Shown piece by piece: positions 41,098 through 48,950 of a DNA stretch of 64,000 bases (position 1 is its first letter; each line of letters starts with the position of its first letter). The notes under the pieces are model-generated. The model searched no databases. It was given only the letters and a program-made list of their open reading frames with translations, and was not told the DNA's origin. The DNA comes from an uncultured Clostridia bacterium (GTDB taxonomy: Bacteria > Bacillota > Clostridia > TANB77 > UBA1234). The position numbers were made by a program, and so were the translations under genes. The stretch spans positions 1 to 64,000 of the forward strand of contig CAKPEV010000008.1 of assembly GCA_934149405.1 (NCBI GenBank). The letters run 5' to 3'.

Positions 41098-41316
41098 ATG
41101 GTTGATGTGAAAAAACGAATGCTTGATATTATTGCTTCTGTGCCAAACAACTTTTTTGATAATCTTAAACCTGCAGAAATAATTTTAAAACTCACAAGTG
41201 AATATTTAAAAAGATATGGCGAAGATGAAACTACAATTATTCCAGGCACCAACAAGCATTTGAATTGTGAGATATTAAAAGAATTACTAGAAAATAAAAA
41301 TTATAAGGAGGTATAG
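41098..41316 (+). CDS. Small protein in a toxin-antitoxin operon
   Basis: A 72-residue, mostly helical soluble protein (NFFDNLKPAEIILKLTSEYL). No DNA-binding motif could be recognised with certainty. Its start has AAAGGAG, and its stop lies two bases before the next gene, so it belongs to the same three-gene unit as the antitoxin-like gene and the ParE-like toxin. It may be a regulator or an accessory antitoxin; this is inference from position. Confidence 0.6.
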   Translation: MVDVKKRMLDIIASVPNNFFDNLKPAEIILKLTSEYLKRYGEDETTIIPGTNKHLNCEILKELLENKNYKEV

Positions 41317-41318
41317 CA

Positions 41319-41510
41319 ATGGAAATCTTAAAAGAAAGCTTATTACAAATGAAAGAACAATCTTCGAATTTATATGATTTTTTATATGATCTATTTTTTT
41401 ATATGTCACTTAAAGAAAGTGAAGAAGATATCAAGAACGGAAAAGTTATGACATTAGAAGAATCAAAGGAAAGGATGAAAGCAATACATGAAAATTTTAA
41501 TCTCGAATAA
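41319..41510 (+). CDS. Putative antitoxin of the ParE-like toxin
   Basis: A 63-residue helical protein ending in DIKNGKVMTLEESKERM, a pattern common at the C-terminus of Phd/RelB/ParD-like antitoxins ('xxIxxGxVxxxEE'). It has no visible N-terminal DNA-binding domain, which fits with that role being played by the gene just upstream. Its 3' end overlaps the toxin start by 23 bases, so the two are translationally coupled. Confidence 0.65.
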   Translation: MEILKESLLQMKEQSSNLYDFLYDLFFYMSLKESEEDIKNGKVMTLEESKERMKAIHENFNLE

Positions 41511-41823
41511 AGCCTTTGACAACTTAAATGATATCTTTAAATTTAATTCTCAAATTTCTTTTCAATACGCAAATAAACTTATATCTAGTATATATTCTAA
41601 AATCGAATCCTTAGAAAAATTTCCATACAGTGGACGAAAAGTTCCAGAACTTAATATTAGTCATTATAGAGAAAAAATATATAATAATTACAGAATAATA
41701 TATGATATTTCAGAAATAGAGCAAATAATTTACATAAAACAAATAATTTGCTGTAGGCAGAATCCTGATATATTTCTAAATCTTTATAAAAAAGATTTAA
41801 ACAAATTCACTGACTTACTTTAA
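41488..41823 (+). CDS. ParE/RelE-family toxin
   Basis: A 111-residue toxin of the RelE/ParE superfamily: AFDNLNDIFKFNSQISFQYA, SLEKFPYSGRKVPEL (the conserved FP-x-G-R turn), HYREKIYNNYRIIYDIS (the R-x-I-Y-x strand) and YIKQIICCRQNP. ParE-type members poison gyrase and RelE-type members cut mRNA; the sequence alone favours the ParE layout. No CGG codon interrupts this toxin, in contrast to the YafQ-like toxin at 21.7 kb. Confidence 0.82.
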   Translation: MKILISNKAFDNLNDIFKFNSQISFQYANKLISSIYSKIESLEKFPYSGRKVPELNISHYREKIYNNYRIIYDISEIEQIIYIKQIICCRQNPDIFLNLYKKDLNKFTDLL

Positions 41824-41893
41824 TCCTAATTATCTATAAATTTCCCAAAATATTTTAATTTTATTTGAATTGTATAGTAACCTAAAATAAACA

Positions 41894-41922
41894 TTGACAC
41901 TATCAATTGATAGTGGTATACT
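41894..41922 (+). promoter_or_regulatory. Promoter of the Panacea/MqsA-like operon
   Basis: Perfect TTGACA (41894-41899), a 17-base spacer and TATACT (41917-41922). Confidence 0.85.
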
Positions 41923-41941
41923 GGATAATAAGTAGTATACC
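41898..41941 (+). promoter_or_regulatory. Two palindromic operators over the promoter
   Basis: CACTATCAATTGATAGTG (41898-41915) is a perfect 18-base palindrome lying between -35 and -10. A second inverted repeat, GGTATACT (41915-41922) and AGTATACC (41934-41941), covers the -10 and start site. The HTH-containing antitoxin encoded downstream is the obvious candidate repressor. Confidence 0.75.
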
Positions 41942-41959
41942 AAAGAAAGGAATATAAAA

Positions 41960-42340
41960 TTGAATCAATATAAAGCATCAAAAGAAGAGGTGGAAACCTT
42001 TTTAGAAAAATTAGTATCATTATTGAATTCTCCAAATTTTAATATAGAGAAAGATTTTTTATTTGGTGGAAAGTATGAAAGAATGAAAAATACGCAAACA
42101 TTATTAGAACTTGATTTTGAAAAAGAAGATGTCATAGGAGTATTGAAAAAGCTTACAATATTTGATTATTATCAGTCGTTTCCAGATGATAAAAATAGTA
42201 AAATGCCACATTTTCATGTCTTTTTTGTTTCTATTTTAGAGAGAGAAATATATATTAAAATAAGAATACAAAATGTAAATAATGTATTATGTATCTCGTT
42301 TCATTTTTCAGAATACTCGCATGGAAAAATGCCATATTAG
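41960..42340 (+). CDS. DUF6978-like putative toxin, partner of the Panacea/MqsA-like antitoxin
   Basis: A 126-residue protein. REIYIKIRIQNVNNVLCISF and the terminal HGKMPY fit the small DUF6978/MqsR-like group found next to HTH antitoxins. TTG (41960) is used as start with AAAGG 9 bases upstream. It precedes the antitoxin gene by 18 bases. A toxic role is inferred from position and layout; no catalytic residue can be named. Confidence 0.6.
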   Translation: MNQYKASKEEVETFLEKLVSLLNSPNFNIEKDFLFGGKYERMKNTQTLLELDFEKEDVIGVLKKLTIFDYYQSFPDDKNSKMPHFHVFFVSILEREIYIKIRIQNVNNVLCISFHFSEYSHGKMPY

Positions 42341-42358
42341 ATAGGGGGAGAGTATATT

Positions 42359-43376
42359 ATGGAGAGAGTAAATATTAGTTGTCCGTTTTGTGGAAAAGAC
42401 GATAGAATCTATTTGGTAAAGCAAAAGACAAGTGTGAAAATAAAAGAACAGCTGGTTGAATATAAAGAAGAAATATATAAATGTGAATCATGCGGTGAAG
42501 AATTTGAAGATGGTAAACTAACTAGTCTTAATTTATTATCTGCACGAGATGCATATAGAAAAAAGAATAACCTTTTAACATCTTCTCAAATTGCTCAGAT
42601 ACGAAAAGGATTTAATTTATCACAGGCAGATTTTTCATTAGCACTAGGCTTTGGAGAAGTAACTATTACAAGATATGAGACGAAACAAATTCAAGATAGC
42701 ACATATGATATGATTTTACGAATGGTTCAAAAAAATCCTTTTATGTTATTGCAAATACTAGAAAAAAATAAAAATAATTTTACAGAAGAAAGATATAAAA
42801 TTGTGGAAGAAAATATAAGAAATTCTATAAAGCAAAATTTAGCACAAGAAACAGAAATAGAAAAAATGGAAAACAAATATATAGTGTATAATGAGCCGAC
42901 AAAAGAAAATGGATATACTATATTAGATGTGAATAAATTGAATAATATTATTGGTATAGTGTTGTCAAAAGTTAATTGTATGTATAAAGTACAGCTCATG
43001 AAAACATTATGGTATATAGATTACATATACTATGAAAAAAAGCGGAAAATCTGCAACGGGACTAGTATATGAACATCGAAAGATGGGGGCATTACCAATT
43101 GGTAATAATGAATTATTATATCTTTCTGCTATAAATATTCAAGAAGAATATTATTCTAATGGCAATATGGGGTATAAAATATCTTTAAATGATAAATTTG
43201 AATTATCAAAGGTTTCTAAAGAATTAGAAGAGATAATTGAAATGGTAGTGAAAAAATTCAAAAATAAGAGTGCAAAAGAAATAATAGAATATATGCATAA
43301 TGAGGAGGCATATTTGCAAACAAAGGAAAACGAAATTATACCTTTTTCCAAAGACTATAAGTTAAAAAAGTTTTAA
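42359..43376 (+). CDS. MqsA-like HTH antitoxin with Panacea (DUF4065) domain, +1 frameshift at CGG
   Basis: The N-terminus is a YgiT/MqsA-type zinc finger (CPFC and CESC), then an Xre-type HTH near 80-125 (SQIAQIRKGFNLSQADFSLA, EVTITRYETKQIQD). From about 190 a DUF4065/Panacea domain starts (LNNIIGIVLSKV, LMKTLWYIDYIYYEKK). Codon 229 is CGG (43043-43045). Skipping the C gives KK-G-KSATGLVYEHRKMGALPIG, the core of the Panacea domain, and 338 residues in all. The unshifted product ends nine codons later at 43072. Panacea domains neutralise diverse toxins; the HTH should bind the palindromes at 41898-41941. Confidence 0.88.
43043..43045 (+). other. CGG +1 recoding site 7 (Panacea/MqsA-like antitoxin)
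   Basis: Zero frame AAA AAG CGG AAA; restored frame AAA AAG (C) GGA AAA TCT. Confidence 0.88.
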
Positions 43377-43389
43377 GCAAGTTTTCCCC

Positions 43390-43419
43390 TTGTATACTTT
43401 ATTCATTTTGCGATATACT
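43390..43419 (+). promoter_or_regulatory. Promoter of yfmF-yfmH
   Basis: TTGTAT (43390-43395), an 18-base spacer and TATACT (43414-43419), 49 bases before the ATG at 43468. Confidence 0.6.
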
Positions 43420-43467
43420 AATGTATATGGATAATTTAACTAAAACTTGAAAGGAATGTGAAAATTT

Positions 43468-44736
43468 ATGGATGAAAAATTAGTAAAATTAGATAAAGGA
43501 ATATTTCTTCATATTATAAATACAAACAAATTTAAAACAAATTTATTAGCAGCTTTTTTACTTACTGATTTGGTAAAAGATGAGGTTACTACAAATGCTT
43601 TAATACCATCTGTTTTAAAAAGAGGCACAAAGAATTATAAAACAATAAAAGAAATATCTAACAAAATGGATGATATGTATGGTGCGATATTTGATGCTAG
43701 TAGTGATAAAATAGGAGATAACCAAGCTCTTCAATTTTATATTTCTGCAATTGATGATGAGTATGCACTAAATCATGAAAAGCTTTTATTTGAAAGCATA
43801 GATTTTATGCATGAGCTAATTTTTAATCCTAAAACGATTGATGGCAAGTTTGATGAAGAATATGTAAATGGCGAAAAAGAAATGCTTAGAGAACTTATTA
43901 AAAGCAAAATAAATGATAAAGCATCTTATGCACTTTATAGATGCACAGAAGAGATGTTTAAAGATGAGGCTTATGGTGTTTATAAATATGGTAGAGAAGA
44001 AGACCTAGATAAAATAAATGCACAGAATTTATATGAGGCATATCAAAAGCTTATAAATACAAGTGAGATTCATTTATATGCTGTTGGCAAATTCGATGAA
44101 AAAGAAATAATAGAATACATGAAACAAAAATTTACTTTAAATAGAAATATAGAAGAAAGAGCAAAGAAAAGCTTTAAACCAGCCGATTTTAAAGTGAACG
44201 ATGTAAGAGTTGTAAATGATAAGCAAGATGTAACTCAAGGCAAAATTGTTTTAGGCTATGAGGCTTTTGTTAATCCTTCTTTAGAAGATTATTATAAAGT
44301 TATGGTGTATAATGCAATTCTAGGTGGAAGCGTGCCATCTAAGCTATTCCAAATTGTTAGAGAAAAAATGAGCCTTTGCTATACAATTAGATCTATGTTT
44401 ATAAAACATAAGAGTGTAATGTTTATTACAGCAGGTGTTGAAATGAATAAAAAAGAAGAGGCATTAAACGGAATAAAAGCACAAGAAGAAGATATGAGAA
44501 AAGGCAATTTTTCAGAAACAGATATAGAAGATGCAAAAGTATTTTTGATAAATTTATATAAATCTTATTCAGATGACGCAACAACGCTTGTTGATTTAAG
44601 CATGGGACAATATTTATTGGATATGAATTTTGACATAAATCAAATAATAGAAAACATCGGCAAAGTAACAAAAGAAGACATTGTAGATGTTGCAAACAAA
44701 ATGAGTCTTAAAGTTGAATACTTTTTAGGTAACTAG
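43468..44736 (+). CDS. yfmF: M16-family peptidase-like protein YfmF
   Basis: A 422-residue M16 (insulinase-like) protein without the HxxEH zinc motif, as in YfmF. Conserved pieces are ALIPSVLKRGTKNYKTIKEI, LDDMYGA-like KMDDMYGAIF, ILGGSVPSKLFQIVREKMSL and CYTIRSM. In Bacillus the YfmF/YfmH pair is linked to the 5-aminopentanol modification of EF-P. It is followed by the metal-binding partner YfmH 83 bases later. Both subunits are expected to form one chamber. Confidence 0.88.
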   Translation: MDEKLVKLDKGIFLHIINTNKFKTNLLAAFLLTDLVKDEVTTNALIPSVLKRGTKNYKTIKEISNKMDDMYGAIFDASSDKIGDNQALQFYISAIDDEYALNHEKLLFESIDFMHELIFNPKTIDGKFDEEYVNGEKEMLRELIKSKINDKASYALYRCTEEMFKDEAYGVYKYGREEDLDKINAQNLYEAYQKLINTSEIHLYAVGKFDEKEIIEYMKQKFTLNRNIEERAKKSFKPADFKVNDVRVVNDKQDVTQGKIVLGYEAFVNPSLEDYYKVMVYNAILGGSVPSKLFQIVREKMSLCYTIRSMFIKHKSVMFITAGVEMNKKEEALNGIKAQEEDMRKGNFSETDIEDAKVFLINLYKSYSDDATTLVDLSMGQYLLDMNFDINQIIENIGKVTKEDIVDVANKMSLKVEYFLGN

Positions 44737-44819
44737 TTTATTTAAATTTTGAAAGTTGAGATGTTTAGCTTTATATAGATGATTCTAAACATTAGTTATA
44801 GATAAAAGGAGAATTAAAG

Positions 44820-46115
44820 ATGATAAAAGAATGTTTAAATGAAAAAATGCATGTTTATAAATTAGAAAATGGTTTAGATGTTATAATCATACCAATAAAA
44901 AATACAAATAGAAAGTATGCAATGTATTCTACTCATTTTGGATCTATAAATTATAAATTTAAAACAAAAGAGGATAACGATATAATAACTGTGCCAGATG
45001 GAGTTGCACACTTTTTAGAACACAAATTGTTTGAACAAGAAGATGGAGAAAATGCATTAGACAAACTTACAAAAATGGGAGCAAATCCTAATGCATACAC
45101 AAGCTTTAATCATACATCCTATTTATTCGATTGCACAGAGAATTTTAATGATGTATTTAAAGCTCTAATACATTTTGTTCAAAATCCATATTTAACAAAA
45201 GAAAATGTTGAAAAAGAAAAAGGCATAATTGGCCAAGAAATAGGAATGTATGATGATGATCCAGAGTGGCAATTGTTTTTTGGATTTGTTAATTGTTTAT
45301 ATGGTTCACATGCTATAACAAAAGATATAGCGGGCACTGTAGAAACAATAGCGGACATCACACCAGAAATTTTATATAAATGCTACAATAATTTCTATAA
45401 GCCATCTAACATGGTTATTTGTGTAGTTGGCGATGTAGATGTAGATGAAACTTTAAATATAATAAAAGAAAATGTTAAAGAAGATAAAGAAAAATCAAAA
45501 ATAGAGCGTTTTTATGGCGAAGAAAAAGAAGAAATCTATAAAAAAGAAAATATAAAAAAGATGGATGTAAATATGCCATTATTTATGTTTGGTTTTAAAG
45601 ATAACTTTAATAAGGAAAGATTAGAAAGTGGATACGAAAAAGATAATAGAGAAATTGTAAAATATGATGTAGCTCTTCAAATAGCACTTGAACTAATCGC
45701 AGGAAAAAGCACAAAATTGTTTGAGGATTTATATAGCGAAGGCTTAGTAACAAGAGAATTTGGACTTGGTTTTACTTATGAAGAGGACTATGCTTATACT
45801 TCATTTGATAATGAAAGTTCAAATTATAATGAGGTAATAAAAAGAGTATCAGAAAGAATAAAAGAGTTAAAAGAAAACGGCTTAGATGAAGAAGATTTTG
45901 AAAGAGCTAAGAAAATGTTATATGGAAACTTTGTAAAAGGCTTCAACGATGTTTCAAGAATTGCAACAATGGTAATTAGCGATTATTTCAAAGGAATAAA
46001 CTCATTTGATTATGTAGAAAGCTATAAGCAAATAGACAAAGCGTATGTAGAAGAAGTTATAAGAAAGCATTTTGATTTTGACAAAATGGCACTTTCAGTG
46101 ATTGAACCAGCATAA
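44820..46115 (+). CDS. yfmH: M16-family metallopeptidase YfmH
   Basis: A 431-residue M16 protein with the inverted zinc motif HFLEH (in GVAHFLEHKLFE, about residues 61-72) and the downstream Glu in EKEKGIIGQEIGMYDDD. GANPNAYTSFNHTSYLF is the substrate-edge region. The C-terminal half (GLVTREFGLGFTYEEDYAYT) is typical. It is the catalytic partner of YfmF; in Bacillus both are tied to EF-P modification, an aid to stalled ribosomes. A strong terminator follows. Confidence 0.9.
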   Translation: MIKECLNEKMHVYKLENGLDVIIIPIKNTNRKYAMYSTHFGSINYKFKTKEDNDIITVPDGVAHFLEHKLFEQEDGENALDKLTKMGANPNAYTSFNHTSYLFDCTENFNDVFKALIHFVQNPYLTKENVEKEKGIIGQEIGMYDDDPEWQLFFGFVNCLYGSHAITKDIAGTVETIADITPEILYKCYNNFYKPSNMVICVVGDVDVDETLNIIKENVKEDKEKSKIERFYGEEKEEIYKKENIKKMDVNMPLFMFGFKDNFNKERLESGYEKDNREIVKYDVALQIALELIAGKSTKLFEDLYSEGLVTREFGLGFTYEEDYAYTSFDNESSNYNEVIKRVSERIKELKENGLDEEDFERAKKMLYGNFVKGFNDVSRIATMVISDYFKGINSFDYVESYKQIDKAYVEEVIRKHFDFDKMALSVIEPA

Positions 46116-46128
46116 GTTTAAACTAAAG

Positions 46129-46164
46129 TTGATACGGTTCTTTTATATGAATCGTATCAATTTT
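46129..46164 (+). terminator. Terminator of yfmF-yfmH
   Basis: TTGATACG (46129-46136) pairs with CGTATCAA (46153-46160), then TTTT. Confidence 0.85.
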
Positions 46165-46186
46165 GCATACGAAAGGAGAAAATATA

Positions 46187-46984
46187 GTGTATCCAATTTC
46201 ATTTCCAAACTTAAATTTAACTTTTAATATAAACCCTATCGCCATATCGATATTTGGTATAAACATTTATTGGTATGGGATAATTATAGCAATCGGGATT
46301 TTGGTAGGGTTGTGCCTAGCAAAAAAAGATAATGGACTGCATGGAGTAAAGTATAGTGATGTGATTGATTTTCTTACAATTGCAATGTTTGTTGGAATTG
46401 TGTTTGCTAGAGGTTATTATGTTTTGTTTAAATTAGATTATTACATATCTCATCCAAGTGAAATCATAAAAATATGGAATGGTGGCTTGGCGATTTATGG
46501 TGGAATAATAGGTGGAGTATTAACTTGCATATTCTTTTGCAGAAAAAGAAAAATAAAATTTTTGAATATGGCAGACTATTTAGTACCATTTTTAGCATTA
46601 GGACAATCAATAGGTAGATGGGGAAATTTTGTGAATCAAGAAGCATATGGCTCTCTTACAGAAAGTTTTCTTAAGATGAGAATATATAATAAAAGCACGT
46701 TGGAATTTATTAACGTGCATCCAACGTTTCTATATGAATCTTTGCTTGATTTTTTAATATTTGTAATTCTTATGAAAATAAGAAAAAATAGAAAATTTGA
46801 GGGACAACTTGTATATTTATATTTTATTATCTATGGAATAGGAAGAGCGATTATTGAAGGACTAAGAACAGATTCACTTATGCTATGTGGGTTTAGGGTA
46901 TCACAGATTTTAAGCTTATTTTTAGCGATATTCACATCAGTTATGTATATGTTTGCCGAAAAATGTCGACGAAAAAATACCTAA
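46187..46984 (+). CDS. lgt: Prolipoprotein diacylglyceryl transferase
   Basis: A 265-residue membrane enzyme with seven helices. Signature GRWGNFVNQEAYG (the GRxGNFxNxE motif), IYGGIIGG, HPTFLYESLLDF and GIGRAIIEGLRTDSL. The start is GTG at 46187 with GAAAGGAG before it; the upstream TTG would overlap that site. It moves diacylglycerol from phosphatidylglycerol to the lipobox Cys of prolipoproteins such as the one at 5942. LspA, the next enzyme in the pathway, is at 57176. Confidence 0.95.
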   Translation: MYPISFPNLNLTFNINPIAISIFGINIYWYGIIIAIGILVGLCLAKKDNGLHGVKYSDVIDFLTIAMFVGIVFARGYYVLFKLDYYISHPSEIIKIWNGGLAIYGGIIGGVLTCIFFCRKRKIKFLNMADYLVPFLALGQSIGRWGNFVNQEAYGSLTESFLKMRIYNKSTLEFINVHPTFLYESLLDFLIFVILMKIRKNRKFEGQLVYLYFIIYGIGRAIIEGLRTDSLMLCGFRVSQILSLFLAIFTSVMYMFAEKCRRKNT

Positions 46985-47053
46985 CACGTATTGACTTTTA
47001 TTGTCTTAATATGGTAAATTTTTTATATTGATAGAGAATAGAGGGTGATAATG

Positions 47054-47200
47054 ATGAAAAGTATAGAAAATAAAATAAATAAACTTAAAGAAAAGCTTGA
47101 TGCATTAGTGATAACGAATGCTCCTTATGAAGAAATATATAAGGTCAGCAGGGAGTTGGACACCTATATTTCAGAATATTATAGAGAAAAAGGAGCATAA
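47054..47200 (+). CDS. Spo0E-like sporulation phosphatase
   Basis: A 48-residue protein, KSIENKINKLKEKLDALV, then SRELDTYISEYY, matching the two-helix Spo0E family with its S(Q/R)ELDxxI signature. Such small proteins dephosphorylate Spo0A-phosphate and so delay sporulation. ATG 47054 (or 47051) follows GAGGGTGA. It stands alone between lgt and the DUF4364 gene and is followed by a terminator. Confidence 0.85.
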   Translation: MKSIENKINKLKEKLDALVITNAPYEEIYKVSRELDTYISEYYREKGA

Positions 47201-47224
47201 AAAATTGAATAGAGAACAAAAATA

Positions 47225-47260
47225 AACACCAACCTAATTAGTATAAGATTGGTGTTTTGT
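47225..47260 (+). terminator. Terminator after the Spo0E-like gene
   Basis: AACACCAA (47225-47232) pairs with TTGGTGTT (47249-47256), then TTGT. Confidence 0.75.
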
Positions 47261-47369
47261 TATTATTTTGATATTTGTGCTTTTAATAAAAAATTAGAAC
47301 GAACTTTATGCTAAGAATTAAGTTAATAGAAAAAGCTCGAACAATGCAGAAAGCTCTTTTAATCTAAAA

Positions 47370-47906
47370 TTATTCTGTTAATAGCTTTAGTATATCTTGA
47401 TAATATTTGCTTGAAGAGTTTTTCCAATTCTCTGCCATTTTTTTAGCTTGTGCTTGATTTTCGCATAGAACATTTACTTCAAATATGTTTTTATGCCCTT
47501 CTGTTATTTTACATTTTGTTATGAATTGTTCTCCGTCATCTGGTATATATTCAGCAGAGATAGTAAGTTCTGTTTTTACATCGCTAAGTAAGTCCCTGAT
47601 AATCAAATCTAAATTGTGTTTTATAATTCCTGGAAGCATGTTTTCAGTAAGTTCAAGTACTTCTTTTCCCTCAGGTGTTATTTGATATAACCATTCTTCA
47701 TCTTCTTTATAACTAAGTATGTAATTTTTCTCAACTAAATCTGATAGAATATGTTGAAAATAATAATAGTTAAATCCATCAAAATCATATAGTAATTTCA
47801 ATATTTGCAAGTTTGATAAAATACAATCTGCATTCTTTAATAGGTATAATATGATTAATTTATTTTCGGCTAATTTTTTTTGATTTTCTTCTGTAACATC
47901 GTTCAT
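47370..47906 (-). CDS. DUF4364 family protein
   Basis: A 178-residue protein with an N-terminal winged-helix-like part (NKLIILYLLKNADCILSNLQ, DLVEKNYILSYKEDEEWLYQ, ITPEGKEVLELTENML) and a C-terminal alpha/beta part (TITEGHKNIFEVNVLCENQA-like). DUF4364 members are widespread in Clostridia; the winged helix suggests a regulator, but no target is known. Convergent with the Spo0E-like gene. Confidence 0.85.
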   Translation of the reverse strand: MNDVTEENQKKLAENKLIILYLLKNADCILSNLQILKLLYDFDGFNYYYFQHILSDLVEKNYILSYKEDEEWLYQITPEGKEVLELTENMLPGIIKHNLDLIIRDLLSDVKTELTISAEYIPDDGEQFITKCKITEGHKNIFEVNVLCENQAQAKKMAENWKNSSSKYYQDILKLLTE

Positions 47907-47987
47907 ACAATCACCCCAAATACAATTTTCATGCTTATTATATCATAAAATGGCAAAAAAACAAGTTAAATAGAAGTTAACATAAAA

Positions 47988-48139
47988 TTGGCAAAATTTC
48001 TGAAATATGGTACCATATAGCTACATTATTACTTTACAACACTTGTTAGAAAAACTTTTCTAGCTACAGTTAATCTTTTGACGTGATTGTGTTACAACAA
48101 TGAGTACTGTGATAGTGAGTAATAAATTAGGAGGTTCAT
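47988..48139 (+). promoter_or_regulatory. Promoter-leader unit A (duplicated)
   Basis: TTGGCA (47988-47993), 17 bases, TACCAT (48011-48016), then ACATTATTA (48023-48031), the palindrome TAGAAAAACTTTTCTA (48047-48062) and AGGAGGTTCAT (48129-48139). The same ordered elements recur in unit B at 48274-48398. Together with unit B it fills the 497-base gap between 47906 and 48404. Confidence 0.7.
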
Positions 48140-48182
48140 GAAAATGAACGAATGTGAGCTCTTAACATCCCGTGACACATGA
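48138..48182 (+). CDS. Very short reading frame behind leader unit A
   Basis: ATG at 48138 (or 48144, better spaced from AGGAGG) reads KMNECELLTSRDT and stops at 48180-48182. Fourteen codons at most. It is either a leader peptide or the stub of a deleted gene that once resembled the gene behind unit B. Confidence 0.35.
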   Translation: MKMNECELLTSRDT

Positions 48183-48273
48183 CCCATTTGCTTTTACAAG
48201 GAGTTTTGTGTTGTCTATTTTTTATGATAAATAATAATTTGAATAGGGATAAAGCCCAATTTAATTTTGTGTA

Positions 48274-48398
48274 TTGACATAACATAAAAAAGTGCTATCA
48301 TATATACATTATTATGTTGTGTTTGTTGTTAGAAATATTTTTCTAAGTCATATTGCAATAATGGCTATGAACAATTGAATTTGATTAAGGAGGTTCAT
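48274..48398 (+). promoter_or_regulatory. Promoter-leader unit B (duplicated)
   Basis: Perfect TTGACA (48274-48279), 16 bases, TATCAT (48296-48301), ACATTATTA (48306-48314), the palindrome TAGAAATATTTTTCTA (48330-48345) and AGGAGGTTCAT (48388-48398). It drives the gene at 48404. Confidence 0.75.
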
Positions 48399-48403
48399 CT
48401 AGT

Positions 48404-48889
48404 ATGAAGAGAGAAACCACAATTCAGGAGATTCTGAAAGGTGATTTTGAACGGCCAGAGAACTTGCTAAGGGTACGACTTAGTACCATGTTTGATGAAG
48501 TATGCGAGGCAATTTGCAAAGCAAGGAGAAAATCAAAGAACGAAGATTTTTCTTCTCTTGCTTCTAATGAAAGGCAATTCCGCATTGCACTCGGCATCTT
48601 TCTGTTTGAGAAATGCGTTAGCTTTAGGGTGTATTTTAATGTTCCACCTTCAAGGATTGGCATCAAGAACATGTTCACTTATGGAAATTTTGAAAATGTG
48701 AGTTCGTTGAAAGATACTCCATTTTTTGAAATTACTAAGGATGAATTTGCTAAGACTTTTTCAAATGTGGATTGTCTATGGTATGACGAGCAAGAATCCT
48801 CACTAGATACACGTACAGAAAGAACGTGCCCTCGATGCTTTTTATCTAAGATTTGGCCAGTATACTCCGGAATGTATTTTCTGGGTTGA
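48404..48889 (+). CDS. Foreign-looking gene, unknown function
   Basis: A 161-residue soluble protein (IQEILKGDFERPENLLRVRL; a helical middle; a C-terminal CPRC in RTERTCPRCFLSKIWPVYSG that could bind metal). No family recognised. Higher GC and codons unlike the neighbours, one in-frame CGG (codon 17, 48452), its own promoter, a duplicated leader and a terminator all suggest a recently gained cassette, as with the gene at 7365-7928. Those two genes share a self-contained layout but no visible sequence similarity. Confidence 0.75.
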   Translation: MKRETTIQEILKGDFERPENLLRVRLSTMFDEVCEAICKARRKSKNEDFSSLASNERQFRIALGIFLFEKCVSFRVYFNVPPSRIGIKNMFTYGNFENVSSLKDTPFFEITKDEFAKTFSNVDCLWYDEQESSLDTRTERTCPRCFLSKIWPVYSGMYFLG

Positions 48890-48912
48890 ATAGTTTTTAA
48901 CTATGAGCAGCT

Positions 48913-48950
48913 AATAAAGAAGGACTCTTGGCAAAGAGTTCTTCTTTATT
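48913..48950 (+). terminator. Terminator of the foreign gene
   Basis: AATAAAGAAG (48913-48922) pairs with CTTCTTTATT (48941-48950), extended by CTCTT/AAGAG around the loop GGCA. Confidence 0.8.

Noticed and set aside
13394..43376. Treating the seven split genes as pseudogenes or sequencing errors
   Set aside because: All breaks share one codon and one phase, every restored protein is full length with intact motifs, and no other defect is present. Random errors or decay would not give that pattern; reads should still be checked.
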